Made by a program: the position numbers and the translations under genes
DNA from: Bacteroidota bacterium
Lineage (GTDB): Bacteria; Bacteroidota; Ignavibacteria; Ignavibacteriales; Melioribacteraceae
DNA: 42,568 nt
Assembly: GCA_021824635.1 (NCBI GenBank)
Contig: JAKAKD010000026.1
Location: forward strand, 1 to 42,568
Direction: 5' to 3'
Notes under the pieces: model-generated
Told to the model about the DNA's origin: nothing
The model's input: only the letters and a program-made list of their open reading frames with translations
Databases searched by the model: none
Shown: positions 35,701 through 42,568 of the stretch, piece after piece
How positions within the stretch are numbered: the first letter of the stretch is position 1
How the letters are laid out: each line of letters opens with the position of its first letter

Positions 35701-36873
35701 GTGACTATTCAACTCGTAGACATATTTTATCCGAATGTCTTTAAGCGATATAGTGTTAAGTACAATATCTTCCGAGATCTATATGAGAAAGATCTGGTTG
35801 GAATTGAAATTCGCGGCATTGATTTTAAACTGGCGCAGAACATTAAAAAAATTATTCTGACCAATAAGGAAATTTGTTACAATACCGGCAAGAAAGGAGA
35901 CACTTCTTGCGATCTTCTGGTTCTTGGCTATTATGGAATCTTTGAAGAACTGTCAAAAGAAATTATTGCAATCGGTAATGAAGAACTCGGATTAAAAGTT
36001 GCTAGAACTATCCGAAATATTACAGAGTATGAAAACCAATCTTTTAAAATCGCGCATAAAAATTTTTTAATGGATCATGCACATGTAATGGGGATATTAA
36101 ATGTAACGCCGGATTCATTTTCTGACGGGGGGAAATATCTGGACAAAAATTCTGCCATAGAACATGGAATGAAACTGTTGGAAGAAGGTGCCGATATTCT
36201 GGATGTTGGCGGAGAATCCAGCAGACCCGGTTCCGATTTTATAAATGTTGAAGAAGAATTAAACAGGGTGATTCCGGTAATTCAAGAGATATTAAAAAAG
36301 AAGAAAGATGCGGTTCTTTCCATTGATACCACAAAATCGAAAGTAGCGTACGAAGCATTGAAATGCGGCGTAAAAATTGTGAATGATATCAGTTCGTTTA
36401 ATGTTGATGACCAGATGCTTAGTACTGTAAGACAGTTCGATGCCGCTCTAGTACTTATGCACATGAAAGGAAGCCCCAAGACAATGCAGCAAAACCCATC
36501 TTACGATGATGTTGTCTCTGAGATTTATGATTATCTAAATTTGAAAGTGGAAATGGCAAAGAAAGCTGGAATTAAAAATATTATTATTGATCCCGGTATT
36601 GGATTTGGCAAGCGGGTTACCGATAATTTTGAATTGATTAAACGGTTAAATGAATTTAAAGGTATTGGACAACCAATATTAATTGGTGTTTCTAAAAAAT
36701 CTTTTTTAGGTAATACTCTGGATCTTAAAATTGATGAGCGCGAAAATTCGACCATTGTGGCAGAAACTATCTCTATAAAAAATGGAGCCCGTATTATTCG
36801 TACGCATAACGTTAAAAATACAATCCAAGCATCGAGAATTAATAGCTTAATAGATAATCCGGAATCGGTTTAA
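35701..36873 (+). CDS. folP: dihydropteroate synthase with long N-terminal extension
   Basis: Joins hydroxymethyldihydropterin pyrophosphate to p-aminobenzoate in folate synthesis. From residue 130 it is a normal FolP barrel: MGILNVTPDSFSDGG, GGESSRPGS, SIDTTKSKVA, IIDPGIGFGKR, and a C-terminal RTHNV motif. Before it lie about 129 residues (from a GTG at 35701 with GAAGG 5 bases upstream; a TTG at 35689 is also in frame) that typical 280-residue enzymes lack; the segment looks folded (KLAQNIKKIILTNKEICYNT) rather than disordered. It is separated from cdaA by one base. Confidence 0.92.
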   Translation: MTIQLVDIFYPNVFKRYSVKYNIFRDLYEKDLVGIEIRGIDFKLAQNIKKIILTNKEICYNTGKKGDTSCDLLVLGYYGIFEELSKEIIAIGNEELGLKVARTIRNITEYENQSFKIAHKNFLMDHAHVMGILNVTPDSFSDGGKYLDKNSAIEHGMKLLEEGADILDVGGESSRPGSDFINVEEELNRVIPVIQEILKKKKDAVLSIDTTKSKVAYEALKCGVKIVNDISSFNVDDQMLSTVRQFDAALVLMHMKGSPKTMQQNPSYDDVVSEIYDYLNLKVEMAKKAGIKNIIIDPGIGFGKRVTDNFELIKRLNEFKGIGQPILIGVSKKSFLGNTLDLKIDERENSTIVAETISIKNGARIIRTHNVKNTIQASRINSLIDNPESV

Positions 36874-36874
36874 T

Positions 36875-37714
36875 ATGATTGAGGTTTTCAAAATAGGTTT
36901 TCTTTCGGTTACTTTACTTGATATTATAGATATACTCTTTGTTACCTTAATTTTTTACAAAGTTTATAACGTAATTCGCGGCACAATAGCTTCACAAATA
37001 TTTTACGGATTGATCCTTGTACTAATTCTTTCTTTCTTAACTCAAGCGGCAAACTTTAAAGCACTTGGCTGGCTTTTAAAATTACTTTCAGATATTTGGG
37101 TAATTGCATTTGTTATTTTATTTCAACCTGAAATAAGAAGATTATTAGTTCACCTTGGTAGAAATCCTTTTGTAAGAATGTTCATTAACAAGGATGAAAC
37201 GAATATTGCCGATATTATTTCTGAAGCCGCGTTTGAACTTGCGCAACATCAACATGGTGCTTTAATGGTCGTTGTTAGATCTGTAGGGATACGTGGCGTT
37301 GTTGAGTCCGGAGAAATTATTAATGCAAAATTGTCTAAAAATTTATTGCTCTCAATATTCTTTCCGCGTTCAGCTTTGCATGACGGAGCTGTTATTATCA
37401 ATAATGACATAGTTGAAGCAGTCCGATGTACGTTGCCGCTAACTGCAGAAACTACAAAAGATGGATTGCCCCTTGGGATGCGCCACCGCGCTGGAATTGG
37501 AATTTCGGAACAGGCGGATGTTATAAGTGTAATTGTTTCGGAAGAAACAGGCGGAATATCTGTTGCAGAAAATGGAAAACTTAAAACCGGTTTATCTAAA
37601 GAAGGTCTTAGATATTATCTTGTAAATGCTATGCGGACTTCTAAACGGAACATTTTTAGCAATATTGCACGAGGTGTCAAAAAAATCTTTCAGCAAAAAG
37701 AAAACAAAATATAA
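36875..37714 (+). CDS. cdaA: CdaA-type diadenylate cyclase
   Basis: Makes cyclic di-AMP from two ATP at the inner membrane. 279 residues: three membrane segments (about 12-85), then the DAC domain (about 105-250) with the DGA motif at 170-172 (SALHDGAVII) and RHR at 203-205 (GMRHRAGIG). Linkage to folP, with the TAA-T-ATG junction, is a familiar arrangement in Bacteroidota. No CdaR/YbbR gene or phosphodiesterase follows here. A basic tail (KKIFQQKENK) ends the protein. Confidence 0.96.
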   Translation: MIEVFKIGFLSVTLLDIIDILFVTLIFYKVYNVIRGTIASQIFYGLILVLILSFLTQAANFKALGWLLKLLSDIWVIAFVILFQPEIRRLLVHLGRNPFVRMFINKDETNIADIISEAAFELAQHQHGALMVVVRSVGIRGVVESGEIINAKLSKNLLLSIFFPRSALHDGAVIINNDIVEAVRCTLPLTAETTKDGLPLGMRHRAGIGISEQADVISVIVSEETGGISVAENGKLKTGLSKEGLRYYLVNAMRTSKRNIFSNIARGVKKIFQQKENKI

Positions 37715-37743
37715 TTTTGAATGAAGACGTAAGAATTATTAAA

Positions 37744-37815
37744 ATGGAAATGACTAAATTTATATTTGATATAGTTATAAACATTTTTCCAATATTTATT
37801 GGGAGTGAAAAATGA
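37744..37815 (+). CDS. possible 23-residue leader peptide overlapping the next start
   Basis: An ATG at 37744 opens a short hydrophobic frame (MEMTKFIFDIVINIFPIFIG) whose stop overlaps the next gene's start as ATGA. No ribosome binding site precedes it. It could couple translation, but such short frames arise often by chance in AT-rich spacers. Confidence 0.12.
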   Translation: MEMTKFIFDIVINIFPIFIGSEK

Positions 37816-38489
37816 AACTAAAATATTTTTCGCACTCTGCATTCCAGATAATAACAAACTCTGGAAAAATTATTCTGATTGATCCGTTTCTTGACGGAAA
37901 TCCGACTTCTGTAGTTAAGTCTAAAGATGTTAGCGCAGATTATATTATATTGACTCACGCGCACGGTGATCATATAGGCGATTCATTCTCAATTGCTAAG
38001 AGATGCGATTCGCTATTCATCTGCGTTAACGAATTGGCAAACTACTGTGCCAATAAAGGTTTCAAAGCGCATAATATGCATATTGGAGGCGCGCACAATT
38101 TCGACTTCGGACGTGTGAAATTTACAATAGCTCATCATGGGTCTATGACTCCAGATAATCAGTATGCCGGTGAGCCATCCGGAGTTGTTCTCTCAATTGA
38201 CGGGAAAAATATTTATCATACTGGTGATACAGGATTATTTTACGATATGAAACTTATAGGAGAAATGAATTCACTAGATTATATGCTTTTACCGATCGGG
38301 GATAATTTTACAATGGGAATTACAGATGCTGTAAAAGCTGTAGAACTAGCGAATCCCAAAGTTGCTATACCTATGCACTACAATACTTTCGATGTGATCA
38401 AATCAGATCCAGATGAGTTTAAGAAAAAAGTTGAATCTATTGGTAAAAAGTGTATTGTAATGAATTTTGGACAGGAAATTGATTTATAA
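37812..38489 (+). CDS. UPF0173-family metallo-beta-lactamase-fold hydrolase
   Basis: 225 residues. Metal-binding motif HAHGDH at 49-54, further ligands in AHHG and HTGDTG, and IPMHYNTF near the end. It starts [10 protein letters not shown], typical of the UPF0173/UlaG-like group of metal-dependent hydrolases. The substrate is unknown. GGAG precedes the ATG by 8 bases. It lies between cdaA and parA. Confidence 0.92.
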   Translation: MKLKYFSHSAFQIITNSGKIILIDPFLDGNPTSVVKSKDVSADYIILTHAHGDHIGDSFSIAKRCDSLFICVNELANYCANKGFKAHNMHIGGAHNFDFGRVKFTIAHHGSMTPDNQYAGEPSGVVLSIDGKNIYHTGDTGLFYDMKLIGEMNSLDYMLLPIGDNFTMGITDAVKAVELANPKVAIPMHYNTFDVIKSDPDEFKKKVESIGKKCIVMNFGQEIDL

Positions 38490-38524
38490 TTCTTTATTAT
38501 CGTTTTGGAGATAGAATTCTATTT

Positions 38525-39307
38525 ATGGCGAAAACTATTGTTATAGCAAATCAAAAAGGCGGAGTTGGTAAAACAACCACAGCAATTAATTTATCGGCGT
38601 CAATAGCCGCCGCTGAATTTAAAACTTTACTTATTGATATTGATCCACAAGCAAATTCTACATCGGGTCTTGGCGTAGAGAATTACAACTTATCTGTTTA
38701 TCAAGCTTTGATAGGTATTGAAAACGCTTCGGATTGTATTGTGAATACATATATGCCTTATCTCGATATTCTTCCTTCAACTATTGATCTTGTAGGCGCA
38801 GAAGTTGAATTGGTTTCAATGGAAGAGAGAGAATTTTTGCTCAAGAAGGCAATTCAATCTATAGAAGGTCAATACGATTTTATTTTTATAGATTGTCCTC
38901 CTTCACTTGGATTACTTACACTCAATGCATTGACCTCTGCAGATTCAGTTTTAATTCCCGTTCAGTGCGAATACTTTGCATTGGAAGGATTAGGACAGTT
39001 ATTAAACACAATAAATATTGTTAAGAAAAATTTGAACGAAGGACTTGCTATTGAAGGTGTGTTACTTACAATGTATGATACCCGTCTAAGACTATCAAAT
39101 CAGGTTGTTGAAGAAGTAAAAAAATATTTCGGAGAAAAAGTATTTCAGACTATAGTTCACAGAAATGTTAGACTCTCCGAAGCGCCAAGTCATTCAAAGC
39201 CGGTGATTTTGTATGATGCGAGCTCTGTCGGTGCTCAAAATTATATTTCATTAGCGTCGGAATTAATTCAAAGAAATAATTTAGAACAAAAGAAGAATAT
39301 CAATTGA
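38525..39307 (+). CDS. parA: ParA/Soj chromosome-partitioning ATPase
   Basis: 260 residues; deviant Walker A KGGVGKTT at 11-18 with both signature lysines, [16 protein letters not shown], and [18 protein letters not shown]. It is the chromosomal Soj type: short, with no N-terminal DNA-binding domain. It moves ParB-parS complexes over the nucleoid. Its TGA overlaps the parB TTG start (TTGA). The ParAB pair usually lies near the replication origin, so this window may be origin-proximal; no full parS site was found here. Confidence 0.96.
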   Translation: MAKTIVIANQKGGVGKTTTAINLSASIAAAEFKTLLIDIDPQANSTSGLGVENYNLSVYQALIGIENASDCIVNTYMPYLDILPSTIDLVGAEVELVSMEEREFLLKKAIQSIEGQYDFIFIDCPPSLGLLTLNALTSADSVLIPVQCEYFALEGLGQLLNTINIVKKNLNEGLAIEGVLLTMYDTRLRLSNQVVEEVKKYFGEKVFQTIVHRNVRLSEAPSHSKPVILYDASSVGAQNYISLASELIQRNNLEQKKNIN

Positions 39308-40251
39308 GTAATTTGAAACCAGGACTCGGTAGAGGATTGGATGCATTAATCAATCCCCAAGCAAGAAACACACTTGATAAACCGGTTGCGGTATCGGGCA
39401 AAGATTTGCAAAAGGACGATGGAGTTTCCAACGATGTGCTCGCAAAGATCTCTGTCAATCTAATTTCGCCAAATCCATATCAGCCTAGAACTGAATTTGA
39501 CCCTCAAGCACTTGATGAATTAAAAAAATCAATTTTGGAAAACGGCTTGATTCAACCAATTACAGTCCGCAGAGTTTCAAAAGAACATTACGAGCTGATC
39601 TCAGGTGAAAGAAGGCTGAGAGCTTCTAAAGAGATAGGTCTCAAAGAAATTCCTGCGTATATAATACATGTTGAGACTAAAGAAATGATGTTGGCTTTAT
39701 CTCTCATAGAAAATATTCAGCGCGAAAAATTAAACGCAATTGAGGTTGCTAATGCGTACAAAAGGTTGATGGATGAATGTAATTTGTCGCAAGAAGAAAT
39801 TGCCGTAAAAGTTGGAAAAGACAGAACGACAGTGACAAACACAATTCGTCTGTTAAAATTACCCGGTAAAATCCAGCAAAGTCTAATTAAGAATGAAATA
39901 TCATCCGGTCATGCGAGATCTTTAATAAATCTTCCCGATGAGCTGCTTCAATTGGAAATACTAGATAAAATTATCAAACAAAATTTGTCAGTAAGAAATG
40001 TTGAAGAATTCGTAAGAAAATATCTCAACGCAAAAAATGTTAAGAAGAAAAAAATAACTGTTCCATATAATGACTTGAGCAGTTTATCACAGAAAGATTT
40101 GGAAGGGAAGTTGCAAGGAATACTCGGGACAAAAGTAATTTGTAAGCAAAAGAAAGATGGTGCTGGAGAACTAATTATCGAATTTTATTCACTCGACGAG
40201 CTTGAAAGATTATTTGAACTATTCGAAATCATCGGTAAAAACTATAATTAA
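39304..40251 (+). CDS. parB: ParB/Spo0J partition CTPase
   Basis: 315 residues: N-terminal ParB box ([13 protein letters not shown]), CTP-binding GERRLRA, helix-turn-helix ([20 protein letters not shown]) that recognises parS, and a C-terminal dimerisation region. It begins with TTG at 39304, coupled to parA by a 4-base overlap; GRGLDALI is the usual N-terminal motif that stimulates ParA. It spreads from parS as a CTP-dependent clamp and loads SMC. Confidence 0.95.
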   Translation: MSNLKPGLGRGLDALINPQARNTLDKPVAVSGKDLQKDDGVSNDVLAKISVNLISPNPYQPRTEFDPQALDELKKSILENGLIQPITVRRVSKEHYELISGERRLRASKEIGLKEIPAYIIHVETKEMMLALSLIENIQREKLNAIEVANAYKRLMDECNLSQEEIAVKVGKDRTTVTNTIRLLKLPGKIQQSLIKNEISSGHARSLINLPDELLQLEILDKIIKQNLSVRNVEEFVRKYLNAKNVKKKKITVPYNDLSSLSQKDLEGKLQGILGTKVICKQKKDGAGELIIEFYSLDELERLFELFEIIGKNYN

Positions 40252-40744
40252 AATTTTTTTGGTAATTTTATTTATAGTTTCATCTCAAAAAAATATTCAC
40301 GCACAGGTACAACCCTTCGATTCGAACGCCGTCAAAATAGACACAAGTAAGTTCGTAATGCAAAAATCGCCGTGGGGAGCCGTACTTAGAAGCGCGGTGC
40401 TGCCCGGATTCGGTCAGTTTTATAATGAATCTTATTGGAAAATACCGGTTTTCTGGGGAGTTCTTGGAGCACTTGGATATCAGTGGAGTATTAACAATAA
40501 TAATTATCTCCTTAATAAAAATAAGTATGCTGAAAGTTTTATGACTAAATCCGGTGGAAATATTACTTATTATAAGATGAGTGAATTTTACAGAGATCAA
40601 AGAGATTTAACGGCAGTATTTATTGGTCTTACATATTTTCTTAATCTTGTTGACGCATATATAGACGCTCACTTATTCGATTTTGATGTTTCGCAAAATA
40701 ATTCTGTTGAGAATTTCCGGCTTTCCTTAAAAGTTAAATTCTAA
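40202..40744 (+). CDS. DUF5683-type exported protein
   Basis: About 180 residues with a signal peptide (basic start, hydrophobic core FLVILFIVSS, cleavage after HAQ) and then SPWGAVLRSAVLPGFGQFYN with two membrane-like segments, the DUF5683 pattern. There is no ATG. The possible starts are TTG at 40202, 40214 or 40259; the first two overlap the parB 3' end (by 50 or 38 bases) and keep a proper signal peptide. Coupling to parB is likely. The same order, parB then this family, is frequent in Bacteroidota/Chlorobiota (from memory). Function unknown. Confidence 0.8.
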   Translation: MKDYLNYSKSSVKTIIKIFLVILFIVSSQKNIHAQVQPFDSNAVKIDTSKFVMQKSPWGAVLRSAVLPGFGQFYNESYWKIPVFWGVLGALGYQWSINNNNYLLNKNKYAESFMTKSGGNITYYKMSEFYRDQRDLTAVFIGLTYFLNLVDAYIDAHLFDFDVSQNNSVENFRLSLKVKF

Positions 40745-40755
40745 TTCGGACAAAT

Positions 40756-41475
40756 ATGAAAAATGTTTTGATTTGTGAACACTGCGGCAATGAAAATTCT
40801 TTTTATCAGCTAAACTGCACTAAATGCAAATCATTCCTAAGAGCTAGAATAGTAAATATTGATTTTTGGGATACTCTCTGGAAATTATTCTATTCACCAA
40901 TTAAAACTGCAGAAAACATAATCCAAGCTGAAAACAAAAATTTTGTTGTTACTGTTGCATTGCTGGCTGCGGTAAAATTTACTCTACTTACTCTCATCTT
41001 AATGAATGCTAACCGCTCGGATTTGAATAGTAGTTTCTCTTTCATTGAAGGATTTGTTTTCGGAGGAGTTCCGCTGCTTGTCTTAGTTCCTATATTCACA
41101 ATTGTTATAACTCTCATAAATAAAAAGAATGGTATAAACGGAAGAGTGAAAGATGGACTTGCAGTTTATTTCTATTCCTTTTCTCCAATGGTTTTATCAT
41201 TACTAATTTTAACCCCAATTCAGTTTGCATTGTTTGGAGGATATTGGTTTACTTTTAATCCTTCTCCATTTTTGATGAAACCAAGAGCGGCAACTGTAAT
41301 GTATATTCTGGAAGCATTGATGTTTATCTGGAGTGCTCTTCTCTTTATTACTTCAACTTACGCTCAAACTAAAAACCGTATTTATTCCATATTCTTTGGG
41401 CTAATTGGTTTTCTTGTTACAACATTTTTGATAGCTTATCTATCAATCTCCATAAGTTTATTCTTAAGCAAATAA
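40756..41475 (+). CDS. zinc-ribbon plus Yip1-like membrane protein
   Basis: 239 residues. An N-terminal zinc ribbon (C7, C10, C21, C24) is followed by a short amphipathic stretch and about five membrane spans, resembling the Yip1 fold. Such proteins have no proven bacterial role. It follows the DUF5683-type gene by 11 bases and its last 40 bases overlap the 3' end of the convergent ppx gene. Confidence 0.85.
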   Translation: MKNVLICEHCGNENSFYQLNCTKCKSFLRARIVNIDFWDTLWKLFYSPIKTAENIIQAENKNFVVTVALLAAVKFTLLTLILMNANRSDLNSSFSFIEGFVFGGVPLLVLVPIFTIVITLINKKNGINGRVKDGLAVYFYSFSPMVLSLLILTPIQFALFGGYWFTFNPSPFLMKPRAATVMYILEALMFIWSALLFITSTYAQTKNRIYSIFFGLIGFLVTTFLIAYLSISISLFLSK

Positions 41476-42377
41476 TCTACAACTGCGCCGTAACGCAATC
41501 CTTTACTGCTGACAATAACTTCATTCAATTTTAATTTTTGCATTATGCCGTAAAGAATTAAAGAGCCGGCAAGCAAAATATCTTCCCGTCCTTCAACAAC
41601 CTTGCCGTATCTTTTCAAAACCTCATCTTTACTCAATTCTTTCAATACACGAATCATATCTTTTAATTCTGATGAAGAGATACTCGAATTGTCTACCAAT
41701 TTTTCATCAAATATTTTAATCTCTTGCTTGATGGATGATAGAGTTGTGGGAGTTCCGGCAACCGCAATAGTTTTAACATTTGTCGGGATCTGCTCTGAAA
41801 GAAGAAGAAATGTTTTATCAATATAAGCAACGGCATCAATTATCATTTCCTCAGAAGAGGGAAGTGAAGTAAGAATTTTTTCCGTAAGAGAAACGACTCC
41901 AATATCAAAACTATTTTGATAAACTATTCTTTCCTGATTGCCAAATATTATCTCTGTGCTTCCTCCGCCAATATCAATTACGGCTTTTGATTCACCTGCC
42001 AAAAAGGGAAAAGCCGAGCCGAGAAAGGTCAATCTTCCTTCCTCATCTCCGGAGATAGTTTTTATTTCTAAAGATAATTTATCTTTGACAAGATTAATTA
42101 TTTCTGCCGAGTTGGAAGCAATTCTAAAAGCGTTTGTTGCATTGATTAGAATATTTGAACAGCTATATTTGTCGCAAATATTTTTGTAATCAATAAGAAT
42201 ATCCAATAGAGAGTCAATTTTCTCTTTGCTGATTTCTCCGTTAGGCAATAAACCTTGGCTCAAACGAGGGATTTTATGAAAATTTGCTGTGGCGCTTAAA
42301 GTCTTTAGAGACGAATTAAATTTCGCCAACAACAGCAAAACTGTATTAGAACCGATATCAATTGAGGCAATAGTCAT
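41436..42377 (-). CDS. ppx: Ppx/GppA-family exopolyphosphatase
   Basis: 313 residues of the sugar-kinase/Hsp70 ATPase fold: phosphate-1 motif IDIGSNT at 6-12, phosphate-2 DIGGGSTEIIFG, and ISGDEEGRLTFLG between. It hydrolyses polyphosphate or pppGpp; the short single-module form lacks the C-terminal HD-like domain of E. coli Ppx, so the substrate preference is open. The ATG at 42377 lies 36 bases from a divergent gene. Its 3' end overlaps the zinc-ribbon gene. Confidence 0.93.
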   Translation of the reverse strand: MTIASIDIGSNTVLLLLAKFNSSLKTLSATANFHKIPRLSQGLLPNGEISKEKIDSLLDILIDYKNICDKYSCSNILINATNAFRIASNSAEIINLVKDKLSLEIKTISGDEEGRLTFLGSAFPFLAGESKAVIDIGGGSTEIIFGNQERIVYQNSFDIGVVSLTEKILTSLPSSEEMIIDAVAYIDKTFLLLSEQIPTNVKTIAVAGTPTTLSSIKQEIKIFDEKLVDNSSISSSELKDMIRVLKELSKDEVLKRYGKVVEGREDILLAGSLILYGIMQKLKLNEVIVSSKGLRYGAVVDYLLKNKLMEIDR

Positions 42378-42413
42378 AGTTTTTATTTATTTTTCGAAAA
42401 ACAATTTAGGCCA

Positions 42414-42568
42414 ATGGAAAAATTAAATCTAGTTTCTAAAACATTTTTATTTATAACCATCCTTTTCTTTTCTCTCTTCTTGGGCGGTTATGTAGCACGT
42501 CAGATAGTTATTTATCAACTATTCGAACCCACGGGAATTAATTTCAAATCTACTTATAACGAACAAAA
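42414..42568 (+). CDS. 5' part of a membrane-anchored protein, cut by the window edge
   Basis: 51 codons are visible from the ATG at 42414 with no stop. After MEKLNLVSK comes one hydrophobic span (FLFITILFFSLFLGGYVA), then a polar segment (RQIVIYQLFEPTGINFKST). It looks like a single-pass protein with an external domain to the right. No family recognised. Only 36 bases separate it from the divergent ppx start. AGG at 42408-42410 could serve as a weak ribosome binding site. Confidence 0.6.
   Translation, partial: MEKLNLVSKTFLFITILFFSLFLGGYVARQIVIYQLFEPTGINFKSTYNEQ

Noticed and set aside
1..42568. tRNA, rRNA, CRISPR arrays, complete insertion sequences, prophage genes
   Set aside because: None recognised on reading both strands. 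Intergenic gaps are short and AT-rich; I cannot rule out a small unstructured RNA without a covariance-model search.

Overview
The window is AT-rich, densely packed bacterial chromosome. No rRNA, tRNA, CRISPR array, intact insertion sequence or prophage was seen. Several features recall the Bacteroidota/Chlorobiota group, and Ignavibacteria-like bacteria in particular: a folP-cdaA pair, parAB followed by a DUF5683-type protein, a PafA-like phosphatase, an M64 peptidase, a GlmU-like left-handed beta-helix protein, and few classical promoters. This placement is inferred from gene content only.

Layout. (1) Positions 233-9759 are eight plus-strand genes with short gaps: clpC, a pterin carbinolamine dehydratase, pyrE, a secreted M64 peptidase, a SpoIIE/PP2C phosphatase, a PduS-like flavo-iron-sulfur protein, a PduT-like microcompartment shell protein and a PafA-like phosphatase. 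(2) 9858-11246 holds a signal-peptide-bearing RidA (minus) and an SDR oxidoreductase (plus). (3) 11258-17608 is a minus-strand operon: a TPR protein with three CbbX/EccA-type AAA+ modules, the last of which has lost its catalytic residues, then an ABC-2 ATPase and permease. (4) 17771-19045 has a GIN-domain lipoprotein, a clear terminator and purE. (5) 19372-24321 is a multimeric [FeFe]-hydrogenase operon of two NuoE-like subunits, NuoF/HydB and HydA. A lone histidine-kinase ATPase domain and a lone receiver are embedded between the two NuoE genes. The operon ends in a strong terminator. (6) A frame-disrupted DUF5808 mini-gene and a membrane histidine kinase follow. (7) 26056-34030 is a minus-strand block: ispE, a homocysteine-methyltransferase-like gene, three GT9 glycosyltransferases, RqcH and the GlmU-like protein. 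(8) 34173-41475 is plus-strand housekeeping: a PASTA protein, rpe, folP, cdaA, a UPF0173 hydrolase, parA, parB, a DUF5683-type protein and a zinc-ribbon/Yip1 membrane protein. Ppx/GppA (minus) and a truncated membrane protein (plus) close the window.

How genes work together. The PduS/PduT pair is the redox part of a microcompartment (an electron-transfer flavoprotein plus a shell trimer with a predicted Fe-S cluster), yet no enzyme or other shell gene is nearby, and a phosphatase gene sits one base upstream. The hydrogenase operon is predicted to exchange electrons between NAD(H) and protons/H2. Its embedded ATPase and receiver genes suggest regulation tied to the enzyme. Its HydB is short and lacks the extra Fe-S domains of well-studied bifurcating enzymes. 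The TPR/triple-AAA gene is probably co-transcribed with an ABC exporter, which suggests a chaperone or remodelling role at the membrane.

Limits. All assignments come from reading motifs by eye, without database searches. Start choices among TTG/GTG/ATG codons are judged from Shine-Dalgarno-like sequences and family length.
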